Made by a program: the position numbers and the translations under genes. DNA of 6,379 bases from positions 1-6,379 of the forward strand of contig CAMPGV010000045.1 in NCBI GenBank assembly GCA_946885745.1, given 5' to 3'. This document shows, piece after piece, positions 1 to 5,865 of this stretch. The first letter of the stretch is position 1; every line of letters starts with the position of its first letter. The notes beneath the pieces are model-generated. The model was not told where the DNA came from, ran no database searches, and saw nothing but the letters and a program-made list of their open reading frames with translations. Source of the stretch: an uncultured Candidatus Saccharibacteria bacterium. GTDB lineage: Bacteria; Patescibacteria; Saccharimonadia; Saccharimonadales; JAEWBQ01.

Positions 1-2
1 TT

Positions 3-269
3 GCTGGCTTTGTGTTTGGCTGGGAGCAAGCACTTTACTCGCTCATAGCTTACTTCGTGGCGCATAAAGCAATTGACGTAACAGTAGAGGGGCTCGATGA
101 ATCACGCTGCGTCTGGGTGGTGAGTATGCATGTGCGTGAGGTTGGTAAGGCGATCAATGAGTTAATCCATGAGCCAGTAACATACGTTAAAGAAAGCGAC
201 CCGAGCGACCGTGTAGCCGCCACGGGTATTCGCTTGGAACGTTTCGCTGACACTGGAATTGAAGTTTGA
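3..269 (+). CDS. YitT family membrane protein, C-terminal part (5' end outside window)
   Basis: The frame is open from the window edge, so this is the 3' end of a longer gene and the GTG at 12 need not be its start. The visible 88 residues begin with the end of a hydrophobic segment (ALYSLIAYFVAHKAIDV). A stretch around GLDESRCVWVVSMHVREVG and the following EPVTYV then matches the pattern of the YitT family (DUF161 membrane part plus DUF2179): a last membrane helix, an 'ID.v.eG' turn, and a small cytosolic alpha/beta domain with 'iiS....ei...I......vT'. YitT proteins are multi-pass inner-membrane proteins of uncertain function. The tail after VTYV is short and does not resemble the second half of a usual DUF2179 domain, so this copy is either divergent or shortened. 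No intrinsic terminator is visible after the stop. Confidence 0.6.
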   Translation, partial: AGFVFGWEQALYSLIAYFVAHKAIDVTVEGLDESRCVWVVSMHVREVGKAINELIHEPVTYVKESDPSDRVAATGIRLERFADTGIEV

Positions 270-374
270 CACTAGAAATTCTCCTAATGTGGTCGAGATC
301 GATAATGGAAGGTGCTGTTATATCTAACAATAACAACTACACTGCGTCAATTACTGGCAGCAATGACCTTATGC

Positions 375-403
375 TTGCATGACAGGTGGAAGGAGCGTAT
401 ATC
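375..403 (+). promoter_or_regulatory. possible promoter for the gene starting at 415
   Basis: TTGCAT (375-380), a 17-base spacer and TATATC (398-403) form a modest sigma70-type promoter. The -10 box ends 11 bases before the ATG at 415, so the message would have a leader of only about five bases. AAGGAG at 390-395 inside the spacer looks like a Shine-Dalgarno site but lies 19 bases from that ATG, and no start codon sits at the right distance from it. Confidence 0.35.
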
Positions 404-414
404 GTAGAGTATAT

Positions 415-1077
415 ATGTCTGAGCACTCATACGAGCATGTGATGGAGCCGCGAAGTGCGGTGCGACGGTACTATAGTGATATTCGTCTTGCCCGATCGGA
501 GACCGAAGGGTTAATGGCGGTTCAGAATCTCTATGAGAGTTTGCCTTGTGAATCGACTGAATCACTTGAGGAAATCCTGCGGGGACAAAACATGCCCATG
601 GAGTTTGAGTATGATCTCGACCCGCGCACTGCCCGGGAGAAGCTGGCGTTGCTGCCGCTGCGCTACTTTGATGAAGATATTATGCATTCGTCATATCCAC
701 TCACCCAAGCCAAGAAGTGGTATAGCGAGGTAGTCATGTATACGGTGATGCTCACAAAGGACGACCATGGCCCTGCCTGTCTGGACTATGGTGAGAATGC
801 GAACGAGCATTACATGTGTAGTACCAGTACAGACTGTCCGTTGCGGTTTCTTGAGACGGCACTCACTTATCCGGCTACGGAATATGACTTTAGTGAACGG
901 GTCTATGACGATGATCCGGCGCGCATGCGTGGGTTAATTATGCATAAACTCGACATAGGCAAAGCATTTGATATTCTTGAAGAGAATTACGTGGGCGCTA
1001 AAAAGCAGCAATACGACGACGCTCTATGGCAATATTTGGTCGAGGGTCCAAAAAAGGCAGAGTGGGGGATCCAATGA
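415..1077 (+). CDS. hypothetical acidic protein, 220 residues
   Basis: I do not recognise the family. The protein begins MSEHSYEHVMEP and is rich in Glu, Asp, Tyr and Met, with no signal peptide or membrane segment, so it is probably cytosolic. It contains a short Cys cluster (ACLDYG, then YMCSTSTDC) in its middle. That could bind metal, but it does not match a known zinc-finger spacing. The C-terminal third (from about KLDIGKAFDILEENYVG) looks helical. The start at 415 was chosen because the -10-like TATATC sits just upstream of it. An in-frame ATG at 379 would add 12 residues, but it has no ribosome binding site and would place AAGGAG inside the coding region. The length of the open frame and the absence of a competing frame favour a real gene. 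It ends 116 bases before tuf, which has its own promoter. Confidence 0.65.
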   Translation: MSEHSYEHVMEPRSAVRRYYSDIRLARSETEGLMAVQNLYESLPCESTESLEEILRGQNMPMEFEYDLDPRTAREKLALLPLRYFDEDIMHSSYPLTQAKKWYSEVVMYTVMLTKDDHGPACLDYGENANEHYMCSTSTDCPLRFLETALTYPATEYDFSERVYDDDPARMRGLIMHKLDIGKAFDILEENYVGAKKQQYDDALWQYLVEGPKKAEWGIQ

Positions 1078-1094
1078 TTGCTGATACCCGCCTC

Positions 1095-1123
1095 TTTACT
1101 AACTGAGAAAACCCCTGTATAAT
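1095..1123 (+). promoter_or_regulatory. tuf promoter
   Basis: TTTACT (1095-1100), a 17-base spacer and a perfect TATAAT (1118-1123) give a strong sigma70-type promoter, with TG directly before the -10 box. Transcription should start near 1130, leaving a leader of about 64 bases. The 10-mer TGTATAATTA (1116-1125) occurs identically at the rpsJ promoter (4067-4076). Confidence 0.75.
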
Positions 1124-1177
1124 TAGCTTCATACGCCGGAAAGTCTTATAGGCTGCGCGCGAAAATATAATTAACGA

Positions 1178-1182
1178 GGAGA
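1178..1182 (+). promoter_or_regulatory. tuf ribosome binding site
   Basis: AGGAG, within a GAGGAGAG run at 1176-1183, lies 11 bases before the ATG at 1194. It fixes that start together with the conserved EF-Tu N-terminus. tuf is one of the genes here that clearly uses a Shine-Dalgarno site, unlike the genes starting at 4624, 5858 and 2986. Confidence 0.7.
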
Positions 1183-1193
1183 GAAAATCCCAC

Positions 1194-2375
<1,182 letters not shown>

Positions 2376-2394
2376 TTAGATCTCTAATTACACG

Positions 2395-2422
2395 AAATAC
2401 CCCGAGCAATCGGGGTATTTTT
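2395..2422 (+). terminator. intrinsic terminator of tuf
   Basis: An 11-bp perfect stem (2395-2405 with 2410-2420) with a CCCCG core is closed by a GCAA tetraloop (GNRA type) and runs into a T tract at 2418-2422. It begins 20 bases after the tuf stop codon. The A-rich 5' side could let it also work weakly on the other strand. Confidence 0.9.
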
Positions 2423-2431
2423 GTTGCTAGC

Positions 2432-2455
2432 AAAAAGCCCGGCATGAGCCGAGCT
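2432..2455 (-). terminator. intrinsic terminator of the minus-strand gene 2468-2986
   Basis: Read on the minus strand, AGCTCGGC and GCCGGGCT form an 8-bp stem with one G-U pair around a TCAT loop, followed directly by TTTTT. It lies 12 bases after the stop of the convergent gene. With the tuf terminator nine bases away, it makes a back-to-back pair insulating tuf from the minus-strand block. Confidence 0.8.
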
Positions 2456-2467
2456 GATTGCGGTTGT

Positions 2468-2986
2468 TTATCGTTGCAGAACTGGTTGAGCGATACGTGA
2501 AGCAAATGATCCAAGCTTCCTTTGGAGGCCTCGCAGCCTAGGCTGTGCTTTGGTCTCGTAGAGATCCTTGGCATGCTTTGCCAGCTGGGTAGCCTGGGCT
2601 CCCAGCTTTTTGAAGCGTGACTTCTTCGGGTATACCTTTGTGGCGTAGAAATCCAGATACTCCTTATTGGTTTCTGGATCATAGCGACTGTCGACGCCAA
2701 GTACAATCTCGCTGTCAGATGTACTGGTCGCTCGGCGGTATCTCCGGTCGAGATTAAATAGCCGTTTGATATCAGTCGTATCGGCCCACTTGAGGTCCTC
2801 TAGGCCATCGGTTCGATTAAGGGCGGCGACGTCGGTACGTAGCATGCCTCGAATCGGCTCTTGGCCGAAGTATTCGAGGTCTTGGAAATAAGGCTCGGCT
2901 TTATTGTGAAGGTTATTTAATACTGTTATTACTTCGTCATCTAGCTCATGGTAACGATCTGCAACGGGTAGATCGTATCTTTCCAT
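2468..2986 (-). CDS. hypothetical protein, 172 residues, acidic N-terminus and basic C-terminus
   Basis: I do not recognise the family. Residues 1-65 are acidic and probably helical (HELDDEVITVLNNL, YFQDLEYFGQEPIRGML). A middle part contains LKWADTTDIKRLFNLDRRYRR and a YDPETNKEYLDFY segment. The last 55 residues, from about KVYPKKSRFKKLG, are strongly basic and look like amphipathic helix, which could bind nucleic acid or a membrane surface. There is no signal peptide or hydrophobic membrane span. The ATG at 2986 has no Shine-Dalgarno site (the upstream sequence is AT-rich AATAAATAAACGT), but an extended -10 box lies 10 bases away, so a nearly leaderless message is predicted. Its own terminator follows. 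Codon use is ordinary and unlike the biased tuf and rpsJ. Confidence 0.7.
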   Translation of the reverse strand: MERYDLPVADRYHELDDEVITVLNNLHNKAEPYFQDLEYFGQEPIRGMLRTDVAALNRTDGLEDLKWADTTDIKRLFNLDRRYRRATSTSDSEIVLGVDSRYDPETNKEYLDFYATKVYPKKSRFKKLGAQATQLAKHAKDLYETKAQPRLRGLQRKLGSFASRIAQPVLQR

Positions 2987-2996
2987 ACGTTTATTT

Positions 2997-3005
2997 ATTA
3001 TAACA
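2997..3005 (-). promoter_or_regulatory. extended -10 promoter for gene 2468-2986
   Basis: On the minus strand TGTTATAAT is a perfect extended -10 element (TG, one base, TATAAT at 3002-2997). The -35 region at spacing 17 (3025-3020, TGGTCT) is weak, as is common for extended -10 promoters. The predicted start of transcription is near 2990, only about four bases before the ATG at 2986. Confidence 0.55.
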
Positions 3006-3054
3006 GATTTTCCTTCTGCAGACCAGCCAAAGTGCTTTTGGCTATTCTGTTAAA

Positions 3055-3094
3055 GGGGACAGAGAGGTGGCTGGCGGCGACCACCTCTCTGTCC
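3055..3094. repeat. REP-like palindrome with perfect 14-bp arms
   Basis: GGACAGAGAGGTGG (3057-3070) and its exact complement (3081-3094) flank a 10-base loop. The left arm is preceded by TTAAAGGG. The shape, a GGGGAC head followed by a GC-rich hairpin, resembles repeated extragenic palindromes moved by REP-associated tyrosine transposases (RAYT). No transposase gene is in the window. No T tract follows on either strand, so it is not a typical terminator. It sits 15 bases past the stop of gene 3110-3403. Degenerate relatives of the arm lie at 3482-3531. Confidence 0.6.
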
Positions 3095-3109
3095 ATATGG
3101 ATGGGGTGG

Positions 3110-3403
3110 TTACGGTGCTGGCCTGCGCTGAAATCGCACAAAGTACCGCGGAGACTCCAGGATGCTTTGCTCAACATGTACGGAGACTACGAGTGTACTC
3201 GCATGCTCACGGCCAAACTCCTGACCTAGTCGGAACAGAAGCCGCTGGAGGCCACCACCGGCAAGATGCCGGTGCTGCTTGCGACTCAGTTCGATGTCCG
3301 GCGCGGCGGGGTTGTCACGAAGTAGTTCGGCTGCAGCATTGTAGATGTGAGCCTCTAGGGGTTGGGTATTGATGGCAACGAGTAACTGGCTAACGCCCGT
3401 CAT
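3110..3403 (-). CDS. hypothetical protein, 97 residues
   Basis: I do not recognise the family. The chosen ATG at 3403 has a good Shine-Dalgarno site (AAGGA, nine bases upstream). An earlier in-frame ATG at 3448 would add 15 residues but lacks one. The protein (MTGVSQLLVAINTQPLEAH...) is soluble and fairly rich in Arg, His and Gln, with predicted helices around HIYNAAAELLRDN and GGLQRLLFRLGQEFG. It ends with a strand-like STLVVSVHV and a basic tail. It is flanked on both sides by REP-like palindromic sequence (3055-3094 and 3482-3531). The region is GC-richer than its surroundings, so acquisition by transfer is possible. Confidence is limited by small size and lack of a recognised homologue. 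Confidence 0.5.
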   Translation of the reverse strand: MTGVSQLLVAINTQPLEAHIYNAAAELLRDNPAAPDIELSRKQHRHLAGGGLQRLLFRLGQEFGREHASTLVVSVHVEQSILESPRYFVRFQRRPAP

Positions 3404-3481
3404 GATTTCACGTCCTTCGTATACAACTTTTGATGGGCTAAAAAACATGTGAATGACTGGGTGTGGTGAGCTCCGGTGTAC

Positions 3482-3531
3482 TGTCCTCTCTGTCGATGGA
3501 AATGTATGTGACCACCTCTGTCGAAGTGGTC
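3482..3531. repeat. degenerate copies of the 3055-3094 palindrome arm
   Basis: CCTCTCTGTC at 3485-3494 repeats bases 3084-3093 exactly. CCACCTCTGTC at 3512-3522 matches 3081-3093 with one CT unit lost. The second copy lies in its own small palindrome, GACCAC (3510-3515) and GTGGTC (3526-3531), around a 10-base loop, the same loop length as in the intact element. Together with 3055-3094 they bracket the 97-residue gene. Confidence 0.4.
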
Positions 3532-3561
3532 CTAAAGTAACTATAGCATAGTATCCTAGTA

Positions 3562-3606
3562 AGCAAACACCCCGCTGACACCTAGAGGCGCCAATGGGGT
3601 GCTGCT
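3562..3606 (-). terminator. probable terminator hairpin for gene 3645-3938
   Basis: Three nested arms pair: AGCA/TGCT, CACCCC/GGGGTG (3568-3573 with 3596-3601) and an inner GACACC/GGCGCC pair (3577-3582 with 3587-3592) around a 4-base loop. The inner arm pairs fully only in the minus-strand RNA, where the mismatches become G-U pairs, so the structure belongs to minus-strand transcripts. A short TTT follows the GGGGTG arm. It lies 38 bases after the stop of the upstream gene. The weak T tract leaves some doubt. Confidence 0.5.
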
Positions 3607-3644
3607 CGATAGGTGGGCGGGGTAGGGTATGGAGGTGGGTGCGT

Positions 3645-3938
3645 CTAGGGGACGCTAAACCAATGAGTGTTACCGTCGGTAGAGATGAACTCTATCAGCG
3701 TTGGCTGCTCGTTGTATGCTGGGCCGTACTCGTGGGCGAGTGTGGCGGCAAGAGTGGTTTTGTCGGTGGTTGCTGGGTAGTCAACCGAAAACTCCGCCCC
3801 TCGTGTCACATTGGTTGTTCTGGCTACTTCGAGAGCTCGCTGTCCGATAGTACGAGCTTCCATGCGGTGCTCATCGGTTATGCGTGGCGTCGACGTCCGA
3901 ATAGGCGCGTAGGGCCCGCTAGTCGATACCTTTCTCAT
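3645..3938 (-). CDS. hypothetical protein, 97 residues
   Basis: I do not recognise the family. The ATG at 3938 is preceded by AAGGAG (3955-3950), 11 bases upstream, and by a promoter further up. The N-terminal 20 residues (MRKVSTSGPYAPIRTSTPR) look unstructured. The rest contains a probable helix (EHRMEARTIGQRALEVAR), a middle region with SVDYPATTDKTTLAATLAHEYG, and a strand-rich end (LIEFISTDGNTHWFSV). There is no signal peptide or membrane span. The His-Glu pair in LAHEYG is not a complete metalloprotease HExxH motif. It is transcribed divergently from rpsJ, with the two promoters about 30 bases apart. The opposite-strand frame 3594-4061 is longer but lacks protein-like composition. Confidence 0.6.
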   Translation of the reverse strand: MRKVSTSGPYAPIRTSTPRITDEHRMEARTIGQRALEVARTTNVTRGAEFSVDYPATTDKTTLAATLAHEYGPAYNEQPTLIEFISTDGNTHWFSVP

Positions 3939-3989
3939 AGACGCATGTTCTCCTTAGGTTCAGGCGTAGGAAGTCTACGACAGATCAAT

Positions 3990-4018
3990 ATAGTACGGCT
4001 TTATGGAACAATCGTCAA
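3990..4018 (-). promoter_or_regulatory. promoter for gene 3645-3938
   Basis: On the minus strand TTGACG (4018-4013), a 17-base spacer and TACTAT (3995-3990) form a plausible sigma70-type promoter, with transcription starting near 3983. It points away from the rpsJ promoter at 4047-4074, so a regulator binding the gap could affect both. Confidence 0.5.
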
Positions 4019-4046
4019 TCATAAGGGGTTTAACAGAGGTTCACTC

Positions 4047-4074
4047 TTGAATAAAACGTAAAAATATGTATAAT
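4047..4074 (+). promoter_or_regulatory. rpsJ promoter
   Basis: TTGAAT (4047-4052), a 16-base spacer and a perfect TATAAT (4069-4074) form a strong promoter. The -10 box lies in TGTATAATTA (4067-4076), identical to the tuf promoter. Transcription should start near 4081, giving a leader of about 93 bases. Confidence 0.75.
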
Positions 4075-4104
4075 TACATCTGTATTAACAATTTATTTCG
4101 ACAA

Positions 4105-4167
4105 CTCGGCCAGACGTGAGCTATGTGCCACGAATCGAGCAGAGGTTACGAAATAGCACATAAGGAG
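4105..4167 (+). promoter_or_regulatory. rpsJ leader with alternative hairpins at the ribosome binding site
   Basis: The Shine-Dalgarno site AAGGAG (4162-4167) is six bases before the ATG. TATGTGC (4122-4128) pairs perfectly with GCACATA (4156-4162), placing a 7-bp stem against, and one base into, that site. A competing fold pairs CGTG (4115-4118) with CACG (4129-4132) inside CTCG/CGAG (4105-4108 with 4136-4139), which uses up bases of the first stem. Such a pair of exclusive folds could control S10 synthesis. The pairing is visible but the regulatory role is inference. Confidence 0.35.
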
Positions 4168-4173
4168 TAATTT

Positions 4174-4491
4174 ATGGCAGAGCAAGAAGGACTTCGTATC
4201 CGTATTCGCCTTAAGGCTTACGATCACAAGGTGATCGACCAATCAGCAAAGCAAATCATCGACACAGCTATCCGCACCGGAGCGGCTATCGCTGGTCCAG
4301 TGCCACTTCCAACTCGTCGTAGCACATACACAGTTGTAAAGAGTCCACACGTCTACAAGACTGGTGGTGAAGCATTCGAAATGCGCGTACATAAGCGCCT
4401 TATCGACATCACCAACGCGACTCCAAAGACTATCGACAGTCTGCAGAACCTCAGCCTTCCAGCTGGTGTTGACGCAGAAATCCGCATGTAA
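4174..4491 (+). CDS. rpsJ: 30S ribosomal protein S10 (uS10)
   Basis: S10 is part of the 30S subunit head. As NusE it also pairs with NusB in rRNA transcription antitermination. The 105-residue protein is close to the usual length (E. coli 103) and carries the family signature throughout: [10 protein letters not shown] near the N-terminus, [20 protein letters not shown], the [12 protein letters not shown] block and the C-terminal LPAGVDAEI. The SPHVYK stretch lies in the extended loop that reaches into the ribosome. The start is supported by AAGGAG six bases upstream. Codon use is biased as in tuf. It is followed at once by a strong terminator rather than by rplC, so here rpsJ is a single-gene unit and not the head of an S10 operon. 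Confidence 0.97.
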   Translation: MAEQEGLRIRIRLKAYDHKVIDQSAKQIIDTAIRTGAAIAGPVPLPTRRSTYTVVKSPHVYKTGGEAFEMRVHKRLIDITNATPKTIDSLQNLSLPAGVDAEIRM

Positions 4492-4508
4492 TTAGTCGGA
4501 CAACAAGG

Positions 4509-4534
4509 AACTCCCGCCACAGCGCGGGAGTTTT
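4509..4534 (+). terminator. intrinsic terminator of rpsJ
   Basis: AACTCCCGC (4509-4517) pairs perfectly with GCGGGAGTT (4524-4532) around a 6-base loop and is followed by T residues to 4534. It starts 17 bases after the stop codon. Confidence 0.9.
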
Positions 4535-4586
4535 AATTTGGGTGGACGCACCTCCCTGGGTGCATGTATTAGTGTGACGCATGACG

Positions 4587-4616
4587 TTGAGGAAACGCTT
4601 AAGTTTTTGATATACT
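4587..4616 (+). promoter_or_regulatory. promoter for the membrane protein gene at 4624
   Basis: TTGAGG (4587-4592), an 18-base spacer and TATACT (4611-4616), preceded by TGA to make an extended -10 element, form a good promoter. The -10 box ends seven bases before the A of the ATG, so transcription should start on or next to the start codon. Confidence 0.6.
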
Positions 4617-4623
4617 GGTAGGA

Positions 4624-4956
4624 ATGTCTAACAAAACACAAAAACAACCAACAAAAAATGCTCACGCTCGTGCAGTAGCGGCTACCCGACGTAACTATGA
4701 GCGTGTCTTCGAGTCTGATGGTACGTACTTTCTAAAGCTAGTGGTATTTACGCTGCTTGGTACGTTCTGGGTGCGTTTCGGTACGCCAGTTGAGTGGCTC
4801 GGAATGCCTATCGGCGCTCTTCCTGTTGGGTTGCTCGTGGGTCTGGTGTTAGTGCGTAAGTTTGAGAAGCATCAGTCTGATCGCAAGATATGGTACGCAA
4901 TCCTCCTGGTTGTGACGATTGCGTGTACGTATGCTCCAACGGGCGTTGTACTTTAG
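4624..4956 (+). CDS. small integral membrane protein, 110 residues, three predicted helices
   Basis: I do not recognise the family. The first 27 residues are hydrophilic and basic (KTQKQ, HARAVAATRR). Three hydrophobic segments follow at about 36-52, 60-77 and 89-107, the first two joined by a short loop with RFGTPVEW and the last two by a charged loop (RKFEKHQSDRK). By the positive-inside rule the N-terminus and the second loop are probably cytosolic. No Shine-Dalgarno site is at a usable distance (GGTAGGA abuts the ATG) and the promoter predicts a leaderless mRNA. The stop codon overlaps by four bases with the convergent carboxypeptidase gene, with no terminator between them. Its function is unknown; the neighbouring cell-wall enzyme suggests, but does not show, an envelope role. 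Confidence 0.8.
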   Translation: MSNKTQKQPTKNAHARAVAATRRNYERVFESDGTYFLKLVVFTLLGTFWVRFGTPVEWLGMPIGALPVGLLVGLVLVRKFEKHQSDRKIWYAILLVVTIACTYAPTGVVL

Positions 4957-5858
4957 CGCGGATAATCGCCGCCAGAGATGCCCCAATACTGCTCAAGGGT
5001 TTTGATACCCTTCTTTTGCATGTCTAGAGCAATCTGCGATCCGACGTAGCGGTAGTGCCAGGCTTCTGGGCTGTAGCCGGTTGTACCTTCGTGGCCAGCG
5101 TGGTAGCGCTGTATAAAGCCATATGAAGCGGCATTTTGCTGCAGCCAGGCGTAGTGTGGGGTGCCAGCAAAGCATTCAAGTGCACAGCCGCTTGTACCTA
5201 GGTCAACCGCAAGGCCGGTTTGGTGCTCGCTGTAGCCTGGCCGTGCGCTCACTGTGTCGGCAGCTTCAGCGCTGCCATTGGTCGCGACCCAGCCATTGTA
5301 GGTGGTGATTTGGTTGGCGTATGAGCGGTAGCTGCTTGTGAGGGACATGGTGAGTCCTTGAGCGGCGGCTGCGGCTAACATATCGCGCAGATGCGGCGCA
5401 GCCTTCGCACTCACGAGATAGCCGTTTACGCTGACAAGATCGATAGGGGCAAAATCAAGCGGTGACAGGCAGTGAGTTTTATTGACGAGAATATCAATAT
5501 TGTTCGGATTACTATGACCATTTGTAGATAGCCGACATGATGACGCCGCTGGAGTGGCTGGCGTGGCAGTCGTAGCGGCCTTAGCTTGCTCGGCGGCCTT
5601 GGCTGCTGCAGCTTCTTCGGCTGCTTTGTCGGCGGCTTCTTTGGCGAGCCGTGCGTCTCGCATGGTCTTTAGCTCGGGGAGAAGCTTGTCGTAGCGGGCA
5701 TTTAGTTCGGCTATTTTGTTTGTGTTGGCTTCTATATCTCGATTGGCGGCAGAAGTCGTGAGGAAGAGGAGAGTAATACAAGCAATGAGAATAAAAGCCA
5801 CGACACCTAGTGAGATGCGGTGTTTATATACCCATGAATGAGAAGTCCGCTTAATCAT
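4953..5858 (-). CDS. D-alanyl-D-alanine carboxypeptidase, VanY / peptidase M15B type, membrane-anchored
   Basis: This zinc peptidase is expected to remove the terminal D-Ala from peptidoglycan stem peptides outside the membrane, limiting cross-linking. The 301 residues start with a basic cytosolic end and one hydrophobic anchor (about 16-36). A coiled-coil, Ala/Glu/Lys-rich stalk follows (about 39-95), then a Thr/Ala/Pro linker and the catalytic domain (about 108-290). The M15B motifs are complete: SSYRS (175-179) with the conserved Arg178, SEHQTGLAVD (210-219) giving zinc ligands His212 and Asp219, and EAWH (265-268) giving catalytic Glu265 and ligand His268. Cys108/Cys130 and Cys225/Cys229 could form disulfides. 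There is no Shine-Dalgarno site; a TATACT ends seven bases before the ATG. Vancomycin resistance is not implied, since no van regulators or ligases are present. Confidence 0.92.
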   Translation of the reverse strand: MIKRTSHSWVYKHRISLGVVAFILIACITLLFLTTSAANRDIEANTNKIAELNARYDKLLPELKTMRDARLAKEAADKAAEEAAAAKAAEQAKAATTATPATPAASSCRLSTNGHSNPNNIDILVNKTHCLSPLDFAPIDLVSVNGYLVSAKAAPHLRDMLAAAAAQGLTMSLTSSYRSYANQITTYNGWVATNGSAEAADTVSARPGYSEHQTGLAVDLGTSGCALECFAGTPHYAWLQQNAASYGFIQRYHAGHEGTTGYSPEAWHYRYVGSQIALDMQKKGIKTLEQYWGISGGDYPR

Positions 5859-5865
5859 TGCTACT

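Noticed and set aside
266..271. Perfect -35 consensus TTGACA at the end of the YitT gene
   Set aside because: No -10 box lies at a workable spacing (GATAAT at 301-306 is 29 bases away).
3256..3274. CACCGGC / GCCGGTG inverted repeat with a 5-base loop
   Set aside because: It lies inside the coding region of gene 3110-3403, encoding a Gly-rich turn, and has no T tract; probably a by-product of the codons.
3067..3372. Plus-strand frame over the palindrome and the 3110-3403 gene
   Set aside because: It begins within the REP-like hairpin, has no ribosome binding site and no recognisable protein features.
3594..4061. A 155-codon plus-strand frame
   Set aside because: It starts inside the 3562-3606 hairpin, has no Shine-Dalgarno site, is rich in Gly, Arg, Cys and Trp, and runs across the promoter region of the minus-strand gene. 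The minus-strand frame 3645-3938 has a promoter, an AAGGAG site and a more protein-like composition.
4548..4563. GCACC / GGTGC hairpin downstream of the rpsJ terminator
   Set aside because: Only five base pairs, no T tract, and a strong terminator lies just before it; no role can be assigned.
5581..5781. Arg/Ser-rich minus-strand frame overlapping the carboxypeptidase stalk
   Set aside because: It is a shadow frame of the Ala/Glu/Lys-rich coiled coil; the main frame has full M15B motifs.
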